Assembly (NCBI GenBank): GCA_921293015.1
Contig: OV121087.1
Coordinates: forward strand, 37,679,235-37,743,234
Origin: Phorcus lineatus
Taxonomy: Eukaryota > Mollusca > Gastropoda > Trochida > Trochidae
Direction of reading: 5' to 3'
Length of the DNA stretch: 64,000 bases
A program made the translations under genes and the position numbers. Numbering within the stretch: the stretch's first letter is position 1; each line of letters opens with the position of its first letter. Shown piece after piece: positions 27,301 to 40,200 of the stretch. Below the pieces are notes generated by a model. The model was not told the origin of the DNA and did no database searches. It saw nothing but the letters and a program-made list of their open reading frames with translations.

Positions 27301-28224
27301 AAATTTCAACGACTCAATTATCTGAAAGTGATCTGAAATTTATCCCTATATATATTTATCTACATTTTATTTTGACTTTGACCCTGCCACTTTTTATCCA
27401 TAATGAAAGTGTTATCTTAAAATGTGATTTTTTACCGGAAAAAGATTTGTATGTAACTTTTCCTAGTCTTTTTTTGTATAAATCAGACGTAGACTAAAAT
27501 AGCCTGAAATCAATGTCAGCAAAAAGTGTCATGCACTCAGCGTTAAGACCAAAAGAAAAAAAATTAAGTTTGTGGAAAAGGTCGGATGTTTCTTTATCTC
27601 CTATCTTGACTAGTCGGGACAGGGTTGTCAAACCCGTACATAAAACAATCTTAGCGGGCTTTGTCTCGACAGCCAATATCTCAGTAGAGAAGATAGTCTT
27701 CTCTTAAACCTATTTTGACGCTGAAAAGCCTTAGACATTGATTTTCCTTTTGAAGAAGGATCTCACCCTCTGGCCCTCCTTCCCTTTTAGTTGTAAATTC
27801 TCTAGAAAACCAGAATTGATGTTTCTTTCAAATGGGAATCGATTTCAGTAAATAACTGCAAGAAACTACACTCGAGGAGACATCTTGAACAGAAAAAAAC
27901 AGTATACGTGAATGGACATTAAGATGCTACAACTGTTTTTGATGTTTATTTAGAGTTCAAGGTAAGTATTTTTAAAGCTAAAATAGTCATAAATACCCTA
28001 CATTAACATTGGTCTACGACTATCTTAGCACTAAGACAGCTTCGAAAATCTAGGCCCAGTTGTCTATGCTTTGAAAAGATGACGTTTAACATTACCTCTA
28101 CCTTCATGTGTTTGTTTCATTTACTTGAATGGAGGAAAGGACACAAGTGTCTTCTCGTACCAAACATTACAAAACAAGCTTTCTTATTGAATGAACAGTC
28201 GAGGTTTGCAATGATAATATAAAG

Positions 28225-28285
<61 letters not shown>

Positions 28286-31200
28286 ACAATTCTTAACAGT
28301 TAATAACAAATCGCTGAATATTTTATAACAGAGTTAGTTTAAACTAGATCGAGCACTATGATGTCATAGTCTGTATGACGTCACTGCAAAGTAAAGTTAT
28401 GAACTGTATAATTTCAATGCGTTGTTACGTCATCTCTGTGATGATGATAGAACAAAATCTCCTGAAAAACATATCTCTTAATTATATACAGGTACAACCT
28501 CCTCAAGGTACATCTCCTATAGAACACTGTTTGGACATCACTGACTGCAAGTGCCTTTCAAAATCTCAAATAAAAAATGTCGTTATCTTGATATATGCAA
28601 ATATACGCCACTCTTTAGCTGATGCTACAAGAAGAGTCTAAATGTACCTTTACGATGTCTGCTTTAAATGCACATTTGCCGAGTTCAGTTTGCGCCAGAT
28701 GCATTTAATAGAATATCCCCTAAAATCTTTGTTGTGCAAGTCATGATATATTGCCTTCATGAAATGCTTGGTTAGGAAGACGTGCCTGGAGGTAGAAATA
28801 CCTATGATGAAAATACTTTACATTTGGAATGTTGGAACCTACATACACTATCTTCCAGCTAACTTGGTATTTCAGGTGTTTAAAATGATAACAAATGTTT
28901 TTAAGTGGAGGGATTATTAAATATTTGAGATTTATGGTCCAAGAAAACAAAACATCATTGCTGCAGTAGCAAAGATTAAAGTGTAATGAATTACATTGAT
29001 TATCGAGTAAAGTAGACAAAGGCTGCATTGTATAAATATCGTTCATCCAGAATTAACTGATTTGAACATCTCCTGTATAATATTTGTAATCATATCAAAT
29101 CTGTTTCTACACGATATTGGTGTTAGCTCTTCGATGCGGCGCATGGGTAGTTTACTTATCCAACTCCGGATGGAGATATCTTTATATCTGACACTTTTGT
29201 TGTTATTCACTGCAGTGAAACCCGCGAGTGTCGGCTGGACAATTGACTCTTTTGCTTGACAATTGGTCCATCATATAGATTTTGTATTTTTGCACTAAAA
29301 CATACTGCATGTAGAACAATTCAAACAATTGAAAAGCCAGGCGGGTTTCGAAACACAAACACAACGGCAAGTAGTCTACAACACAACTTGACGCGTTACG
29401 TCTTGTAAATCATGCCTGGCAGCAATGACTTTGTTTATGCTACCAAAATGATTTGCGCTGATCAATCGAACGAGTATTGAGACAAATATATACAATTTTG
29501 TCTTAAAATATTAAACCGATAGAAGTCTAAAAAGCTATGAAAGAAAACTTATAACTTTCTATTGACCTAGAGACAAGATCCGATCTGAAGAATATTGAAA
29601 AGATTTTCAAAACATCTATCAAAATAGTAATCGATGATAACAATGACTTTCATATTGTTTAAGCAGATTCAATCATGTTTGTGAGAATTCAAGGGTTTTT
29701 ACGCTGCGACTAGGACTAATAATTCCATTTGAATAATATCAAGACAGAAAGAGCATTCTATGACATTTAAAATTGCTCCTTAGGTCATCTTATCATGTTT
29801 ATCAAGAAACATTCACAACTCTTGGTACGGATCCAATTCCAATTAATCAACTTTGTGTTGATTTTATCGTATGCGGTGTGATTAAATTCCTAAATTAAAT
29901 TAATGATGTTGATACTTTTCAAAACAAAATATTTCAGACATTCCTTAAAAATGGTGATTATAAATCGAAATAGTACCACTTGCCCTTGATGACAGCTGGG
30001 AAAACGTTACGATAATTTGTTTAATTCCATCTGTCAACACGTATAACCTCGCTATCATACAGCCATTCCTATAATTACAAAAATAAAGTACAAACTAGTT
30101 TCAAATCAGATTATATGTTTCAATTATTTCTCAACTTCAACCGCCAACTGTTTTTCACTTGGTTGTATCTCTTGTGATGACAACCTCGTAAATCGCAATG
30201 GGGAAACTTATAAATATAACTTAAGAAGAGGGAAATAAAAGATGCAGCTTTAGAAACGCTGTAAAGTTGGTTCAGACAATGTATGTTACAAATCAAATGC
30301 TCTTCTTTCCTAGGCAGGAAGGTTGTATGTCGTTATTAAACACATTAACGATACGGTGTACTTTATACAAAGATGATGTTCAGTACTCACAGGATATATA
30401 TTCAATTATATATTATTTCCTGTCATGTTACCGATTCATGTCACATCCAATATAAGACCGATAATAAATAAATCAACATCAGGGCCCAAGCCAGAGGGCC
30501 GACACGGGTCAAGGGCTGTTATGGGATATAATATGAACCATGGCATGTTGTAACGTATAACCTTATTATCAAGCAATGATTAGGATTTAAAGAAATATTA
30601 AGATATAAGATTTTTGCAGACAAGTATATCTTTTCCAAGAATAAAAATTTTGAAAAATTATGTAAGCATCGTCAGTGAACCAAATATTTCAAAACGTTAA
30701 TTCAGTTAAACGTTAAGATAACGGTGTAGATATTGAATAATAATGACTCTACGTCGCCTAAGACGATATGATTCAGGGGAGATAATTCTAAGATACTAAA
30801 CAATGGCCTGATATTGATATGCCTTTTAAAACCGTGCAAACGTGCAAACCGTGTACCTCCAACACGTACATGTACGCAAACAATATGATAGGCATATAAT
30901 AATGCCCTATATATTTAGGGATGTAGTGACGCTGAATGAACTCAGAGATGTGATGATATACCGTAAATACCAAATTAAATATAAGAATGCGTAGAATTCA
31001 CATAAATTTTATGATGTGTTGTTGAAAACGGCACGTAATGATGTGCCTTATACAAAGGGATGTAATGGCTTGCGATATAAATTTAAATTTGAAATAAAGT
31101 ACTGTTAACATGAAGAAAATAATGAGGAACCGTGTATATGAAGATACAGTGATGTACATGTACGCTTTTAAAAGAGGTAACGACTAACCCTTAGCATCGA

Positions 31201-34200
31201 CGGTAATGCTGTAAACATGTGTGACGTACCATCGTTAATTCATTAGACCGGAGGTATCATAGTCAGTAACCTGGATCATAAGTTATCACCATTGCTCTCT
31301 GCGATTTCTATTACTACGCCAAAGGTCATGCCCATGAGATACCAAGGTTACAGGCCATCCACATCTTGAACTACACAAAATGTCTGATGATACAGATACC
31401 GTCTTGATCGTGTTAAGAAGTGTTTTATCACAAACGGAAATGTCAAAATAGCTCGGTGCCAAACCTAAAATTCTGGATTTTTTTATCACTAGGTCTGCAA
31501 AAGTACCTGACAGGGGATATACTGAGGTGGAGCGCCAAACTTCATTTGTGCTAAATATACCATTTAATGTGTAAGAATGTGAGGCAAGCAAGAGAGAATG
31601 CAATAATGAGTCCGCCATAAATTTACACCATTTATATATATACATGTAAGAGCCCATTAATTTTTCATCTTACTTTCATTCACTTAAATCAAAACTATCA
31701 TTCATTTCGCTGTATTGCTTAATCAGATTTCTCCACCTAGGCTTCATCTAATTTCCCCTTTTACTGGATGCGAGTAATTTCATTGGCTAATCATACAGCT
31801 AGCGATACCAGCCTTTTACGAATATCTGGATCTTGAAAGAGCTCGATCTGCGGATTCAAATACTCAATACATCCTCTTGAAAAGCAAGTCTAGATCAGCA
31901 ATTAACTAAAAGAGTCACTTCTGTTGGGCTCCTTTCTGATATTTGATAAAAGAATTGATTTTTAAGAATTCAAGAAATCTTAAGGTCCATAAACATAATA
32001 TATCTATAAAAGGCTTCCAGTGTAAGCCTTTGTTGAGGTAGGGCTAGAGTATCCACATGTAGATAGGTCAGGTAAATACTGACTTGACCTATCAAGTATT
32101 TTGCTGTAGACTCAGCAGCTGATATTATTCTTATAGAGTTCTGGGGACGTCTACTCCAAGTTTCAAGATTTTACCAGCGTGATGAATGTTTTGTCACTGC
32201 AGGGCAATCAAAGGCAATCTATGAACTGAAGGGTGAGCCTAACTGGAACTATAGTGTGCAGGGCATTTTGTCTGCGTTTCACATTTTCACTGTGACTTAA
32301 AATATCTACGATCTCGGAAAGAAATAAAAAGGTAAATATGTGACCACAATCAGTCTTCAAGCTTGTGTGGTATGATCCTAATGTTTCACGCAATAGCAGT
32401 AAATTGTTTAATAACCCAACCACTTGTTTATTTTTAAGTAGTTGTGTAGATAAATGAATTATTTTCGCAGTGAAAAGATACGGCAAATAACATCAGACTG
32501 CTTCCTAAGACCTTTATCATTATTGGCAATCTTTCCGCGCAGAACACAGATTTGTATCTCCATGGCTTGTGTATGATGTTTATTGTCGCATGTTCATGAT
32601 TCATCAACATACGGTTAAATCCGCTCTAGACATCTTAATTCTAGCCCTTCATCGCCAAGGACGTATTTGTTGTTAGGTGTACGATGTTTATAAACATATG
32701 GCAACGTGGTTATAGTTTTCATTACACAGATGACGGATAATATGATTAGCAGCATGCCGCTTGCGATAAGATATAAACTCTGCCTTGCTCTATAATTGAA
32801 TGTTTGGTATACGGCAGGGACATCAAACCGGAGCGCTCAGTTTATCGTTGCATACCTTCTTGTAGGGATAATCGTGAAAGTTTAGGGTTCGATAGTGATG
32901 AAAAGCTTTTTTTCAACCAAATTCAAAGAACTTATAGTGCTGTGTCTTATGCACTTGTACAAAGACATCACGTTAAGGTTTAGATCCTGATCATTTACAG
33001 TTGTCTTCTTTACGATTGAGAAGAGAAACCAAGCGTTCTCTTCATTGATAAATCAGCTGATTTATGTCCTACCATGGTGTGTAAGTACACCTGCATGGTT
33101 TTCTCCTCACTTCCACGAAACGTTTCACACCTTTTCCGCGTAAACTCAAAGAACTATTCACTGTGTCAGAACTGCATTATCTGATGAAAATCTTACTGAG
33201 CCTATCATTTGCATCAGGAGTTCCTGGTAATGCCGGTACTGGCGGTAGCAGAAAGATAGCACGCAAACTCTTATCCAGAATAGCGTTTCTCAAAACAAAT
33301 TTCAATATTGCATGTTTATCTTTGGTCTTTTTGCACTGGTAGTAGACTTAAGTGTTCCCCCCTCTCCATTGAATAACAACAATATAATCTCCAATAAATA
33401 CACAAGTAAATGAGAAACGTTATGTAATTCCATTGTATCACTTTAACGAATTGACTCCTCTATTAAAAAAAAAAGATTTTAAGAAAGGCAAATAGTTTCC
33501 TGGATAATGACTATTTTATTTTGAAAATACGTTTCGGAGTTTATGTAAGTAAGCATATGCTCTGAAAACCTCCCAGGATTCACAAATTATCACTCAGAAA
33601 ATTTTTGTTTGTAAGAAAGGCAAATAGCTCGTAATAACCTTCTAAATACAAAGTAATAAATAATGTGAAAAAATGATTATTACAGCTTCATTTCAAATTA
33701 AATGCAAATAAAAAGGGAACACAACGGTTCCTTCATAAAAGGAAATAGGTGACAACAGTGTCATGGCAATGATATTTAACGTCACCCAGTACTGAGTTAT
33801 CATTGTCCTGACTGAAGACATCGCCGAACAGATGATGATTAAGAACATTCCATAGAATATACACTGCAAGATCATTAATCAGAGTTGCCAAACTACCTTC
33901 CTCTTTTCCTATGGCAATAAAACAAGCTGTTTCTATTTCAGTGAAACATTGAAGTGTTCTTACGTTTTGTGTTCTTGCCAATTTAAGATTTCACTAAAAT
34001 AAGACGAATTCGCAGAATAAACCTTTCATGTCATAAAGTGAACGATCTAAAACCACATTGTATAAATCAATAAGTAACTTCATTATGCACCATTGCTCAG
34101 TCTCATTTTTTTAACTTTTAAATGTAGATAATGGAACACAACAAACACCCTAATAAACATGATACTGTGTACAGCATTGTTTAAAAAAATAAAATACTGA

Positions 34201-37200
34201 AAAGATAAATCTCTACACAAAGAACCAATACTATTCATAACAGTTATTTCGTTGTAGGTGTTGTAGTGAGGTGAGGTGAGGTGAGGTAAGGTGAGGTGAG
34301 GTGAGGTGAGGTGAGGTGAGGTGAGGTGAGGTGAGGTGAGGTGATATGGGGTTTAACACCGCTTTGTGTTGTAGTGAAATATCTGATCAAATCCTCTAAA
34401 ACAACATTTCTTTCTGGGATCTCTGCCTTGAAAAAATTATAGCGTAAAACGTAAATATTATCATCATATCATCTATTTATCATCTTCCAGCTAACGTGTT
34501 GGCTTCCTTTCATAGACGAATGTTAAAATGCATTTCAAATCTGACGTTGTCTCGTTGCATAAAAACAGGAGGGCTCCTCTAGATGAATGTTTTTTTCAGA
34601 TTATAAAATCAAGCATTTCCCCGATTTTTAACAACAAAAGAAATCTAATACTCTTGCTCAAATATGCACTCCATTTGAATTTAAACATCATTAATCAAAT
34701 TTATTTATGAGAAACAACGATGTGATCGAAACATCGACATTTTATTCTAAAAAGTATCAATCTTCCGGTACACGTTCAGCAGTTTCTAGTAAGATTATGT
34801 CGTAACTCGGCCATCGCTCCCGACACGAAGAGCGTTATTGAACGGACTCCAATGAAGCGTGTAGTTTGCACGGACCAAAACACACACTCTAGTCAATTAC
34901 CATACTCCCATTACCTTTAGCCTATAGGAGATTAATCATTAAAGACATGTTACATGGAAATAGAATTACAGTGTTGTAATTTCCGGAGAGTCGGCTCCAA
35001 GATGTAAGCCCTTGTACACGCCTGCGAAACTTCATCAGCTTATGTTGTCAGAAATATCCAAGGTTTCGCGTTGTATCAATTCAATGGAGGCTCCATATCT
35101 ATTAATGAGCCTCTTATCAAATTACACGAAACATTTAAACTTGCTTCTTGCACGAATCCATATTCAGAAGAAATATCATATTAAATTGGATGATAATTTT
35201 GCTTGACTTGATAGAAAATCTATGACAATTTTATCGATTGTGTAAAGTTCTTGTTTAAATGCAAACAAACTTCTAAAAGGTGTTTCAAAACTACGTTGTT
35301 TATTCACAAGCTCAAACACGTACAGACTTACGATCTCGTTACATCTTAAGAAGGGTCCGTAATCAGTTTAATCGTAATCGACAACGTGCAACAATGGATA
35401 AGTGATTTAGTGCAATATGATTAGAGAACTCACGCGACAAGAATAACCAAGTCAATCGAAAGATTCTACATTACAATCATGTGTGCAAGTCAGGGCCATA
35501 CGTAATGGCGTATACAAGACGTCACAGTGTTGGTGGTAATAGTAAAGCAATTATTCTCCTGAAGGTAAGAAAAAGAGGAGAAATGAGTAAACGATTTCTT
35601 CATCAAGGATTGTTGTAAACTGGTCTCACGAGAGTTTCAAAAGACTTTTATTACTCATTATATCGAACAAGGTTCCTCATTATGATGGAGAAATACTGTA
35701 CCTCATCTCATCCTAATCAGGAAGTAATTTGGGCAAGGGCTTGTTTTGTTAAGATCGATGTCGAAGGCATATAAACATGAAAACCGTCATAAACTTGGAG
35801 TGACCTTCTCAGATATTTAAATTTGAAATTTCATCTTACGAATAGCAAAAAGTGCACAAGCAAGTAGTTCCGGGAAGTTCAACCATCTATGAATAAAGTA
35901 ACCATTTTACACAAAAAAATGTTTTTCACATATCACCATCTGGTATTTCATTTATTTAAATATTGACCGCATTACATACCCATACTTTCAAAAGCTGTTT
36001 TTCTTAAATGGATAATGTAGAAAGTATCCTTCTAACAAACAGTAATTCTATAATCGATAATTCCAATCATACATTAATACTTTTGCAAATGTATAGGTTA
36101 TTTTTTTATGTTATTGTCGCTGGTAACATGTTTAACTTCCTCTCATCTGGTTCTTACTACAATTCAGAATGTTTCCCCGATGGCTCCACTGAATATTCAT
36201 GCCTTGCTTGGACAAGCTTGGATAACTCCAAAGCCCAACAATAAGCAAAGTAAAATTGATAACCATTTAAAAGACGTGAATATTAGGGCCTTGCATGGCT
36301 AGCTCCTAAACATTAACTTGGATAACGCTAAAGTTCAATGAAAATAAGCACATTCAAGTTTCCATCCATTTTGAAGACAAATCAAACACCATTTAACAAG
36401 TTTGACATATTTGATCACATACCACATACTCTGTGACCCTTTAAGAGCTGGAATTGCAAGCCAGTTTCTACAACCAAAGACTCAAACATGTTGTAACACA
36501 TCTCGCGGAGCTAACCGAGGGAGCAGTTTCATTGTCTTACAAGTCAAGTCAAGTCAAGAGTCAAGAGAGTGTTATTAGGTTAAAAACCAATACAATTTAA
36601 AATCATTATTTTCTTTTTACATATTTTGTCAATGATTACAAAAAAGTAAATAGTACATAGTAACTGCCCAAGAGCGTGGGTAATGGTATTACAGAAGTCA
36701 AAGAGTGATTTCAGATCAGATTTTCCTGATGAAAGGTCCCAGGGTTATGCATGAAGAGAATCGGAACACGCAGCACAGGGCAAACGAGGATGAGGTTCAG
36801 ATTGACTACCGCGCAACAAGATCTACCCGAATCCGAAAACTGTTTACAAAACAAAGAAATCCCATGTACTGTGAACGCTGATAGCCTATATGGGTAGATT
36901 GAAGTGATATGAATGTTTGCCATAACTTGCAGCGTGCACGCTATATGTTTGAAATACATATGAAATATTAAAATTCTCTATCTTTTGCTCAGTGAGCTGT
37001 TAAATGAAAAGAACCGTAGTTCTCTTCAAAGCAACATAAACTTTTTCTTTGGTACAGCATGTAAATAGCAAGTGATAATCCTTTTGGACTTAGAAAGGGA
37101 TCGCCTTTAATACAAATATCTAGACTTGTTTGGTCCTGATATAATCAAAACACATGTTTGATAATATTTTTGCACTGAGAGTTATCGGTGCTTTTAGTGC

Positions 37201-40200
37201 ATTGAGAACTAAGGCGACCCACGCCTTACTCCAAAGCCTTTCACCAAAATGATTTTATAGCCTCTAATAACATTGCATAAAGAAAAGTTAGACTGTAAGC
37301 GATTATTTCAACTACCAAATCCGACATAATTGATTTGCCTCGTACTCTTAAAGGTTTCGTAAGTTCATGAAACAAGATACCATGTATTAGTGCATTATGT
37401 ATTCAAGATTGAGTGTTACGAACCATTTTGGAATCGTATTATAAAAGCACTTGAAGGTTTTTCTTATTATTTTGAAATAAACTTATAGTTAACCTCTTTT
37501 AAGATCGAAACAGTTTATTGGATATTTCAAATTTTCCATACCGAGCTACCCAAACACACCTTAGAAACGTCTTACCCATGCAGATATGACGAATCGAAAT
37601 AAATTTGATCAATTTCTCAAACTACGTAGTTAACGTAATAATAGCTAATACAGACACACGCCACCTGGTGTGAAGTTACAGACATGTTCATTGACATGTT
37701 GTATCTTGATCAATCACGCCTATGACAAGACCATTGATTGTCTGAAAGGCAAACACCGCCTATCGCTCTGATTGTCATTTAAATGCACCTCGTTAACGCA
37801 CGATTCCCCGGGAGGGGAGATAACTCCATGTCAGTCTTCAAACAACCAATCAAATGAGAAGTTGACTGGAGATAAGAATGGGATGGAGAAAAGAACTGAT
37901 AGTTTAACTACGGTTATCGCTATCTCTTTTTTGAATACCGAAATAGCAAACACGGTCTGTGGGAGATATTTCAATTTCAGCCAGGGTTGATGTTTTTCCT
38001 TGGATAAAGTTTGGATTAAGTGATCATTTTCATTTTACACTGGGGATTCATCGCAAAATAAAACACTGTCAGTTCATTTTATTATTGACGTAAATTTTGA
38101 TGACCGAAAAGTGATAGATGTGTTAAAATCGTGATCAGTGAGTTGAAGCATTCTCATTCTAATGTATATGATGGTGACAACTATGTTGTTAATGAAGATG
38201 AAGATGAAATTGAAGATGATAACGATTAAGGTGATCACATGACGGCGATGACAGTAATTATAACAATGACGACAACGAAGAATGATGACGACGATGGGGA
38301 AATTGTTGCGTTAGATAGTGACGCTTTATACCAAGTATCACACCTTAAGATACTTCTTATTAACATTCATTAAAGTCTTAGCTCAAAGTCAACGTTAATG
38401 TATTCGAAACAAATTCCAATCGGTTAGCGAAAAAACCAAAAAGTTTACACCGACCAAGTTATTGCGGCAGTTTACTTGCCGACAAAAGTCCATTTTCACC
38501 TGTAATTAACATTACAAAGCACCAGGTGCGTTTTCAGAGGAGGGGAAACGTCTGGGGGATGAATCACGTGCACTTTAACGCCAGCCCCTCGACTGTTCTC
38601 CCCAGCTGGTAAACAATATGGATTCTTGGAAACAAGGCGTTTATATCTTCCACAGAGACCGAAACACATTTGTCGAGGATCTAATGAAGACAAGCATTAT
38701 TTCTCGATTACCAAAAGCTTTGGACAATGGTAATTATCTGTGAGACAGGAGGAGAGGAAATTACAGATGGACCAAGCATCCTTCTTGAAGTTTATGGTTT
38801 GCAATTGCAGATTGTTGTAGAATACGCATAACTTCACAACATAAATCATTTTACTATCATGCTACCTCCAATTTAGATTCTAATTACGATTAATAACGAT
38901 TAATTAGAAAAAGGGATGCACATTGCACCCACGTGTAAACTTAATTGCCTTAGTTGCCTTGTCCGAAAGATTTATGATAACTATCAAAATGTCTATGTTT
39001 TTTGTAGATTGCACTTGCAAGATCTATAGGAAACTTTCTCCAATGAAAATAACCTTAATCTAAATTTTGTCGACACTCGCTAGAGCAAACGTTATGTTCG
39101 GGGTATTTATCCTTGTTACAACAACAAATCAAAACATATTTTTTAAACGTTCCCTGAATTCAAACAATCTGTTTCAAATTGTGAACTCTGAAAAGAGGCA
39201 TGTTTTACAAAATGCTGATGATGCATTCAAATCTGTATTGTATACACAGGGGTAAGCAATTTGAACACGAGGGAGACATTATCACTTTCCCCTACAACTG
39301 ATTAATGGTATCCTTCGACCAATAAGTCGTTAATCATGACTATAAATGAAAACTGGCAGATCCTAACGAATACAGCTTCTTTATTGGGCTATTGTATTTG
39401 TCAGCAGTATATTTATCCAAATAAAATTTGATTTACGTGTTTTAGAAAACTTATATGTTTTGACGTTGACATAGATTAAGGTGGTTGGTTGAAGGAGAGT
39501 GGTTTGGATTGCAGAGGAAATCATGCTTTATACGTTTCTATTAGGAGTTATTTGAGAATATGGTAAGTGAATTTCAAAAAGGGTCGACAATGCTGTTTTA
39601 GTTTTGTGATATTGCAGTGATGAAAGCTAGTTCAGCAAATTCATGTATAAGTGACTAAAACTAATGATATCAAAGATCATGTTGAAACGCCATTCATATT
39701 CGATTAAAACATTAATATTGAATCTCATGATTCACATTACACAAATTAGCTTTCAGATATCGTTTTGCCGCATTAAAAGCAACAAATGTCGTGTTTCATC
39801 AGTTTTGTTTGTGCATACTTCCCCCAAAAGGTTGACTTCTGATATAAATGGTTTTGGAATCTTTCCAACTATCAACGCGCTCAAATGCACCTTTGTTCTC
39901 AGTGGGTGACAAAAGTAGGTCGACACTACCATGGAAAACGGTAATCACGTAACTTGAACCTCTTCACATCCAAGGAGGGAAAGAATTCAGACCATATTAA
40001 TTGAAAAGTTTTGAAGATATTCAGAAACTGATACAGCTGCTGTAAGCACATAACTTTTAAAACAGAAATATCTTAGCAATTTTAGAGTCTTATATATGAC
40101 GTTTTGAAACTGTGAAGAAACTTAAGTAAATACACCATCAATTACCTTACTAAGTGAATACTTCAGAAAATGACAAGTTCACACGTGTGGGTGCTATTTG

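Noticed and set aside
31286-31657. A 123-codon minus-strand open frame
   Set aside because: Composition and sequence show no family motif and no splice context; likely chance.
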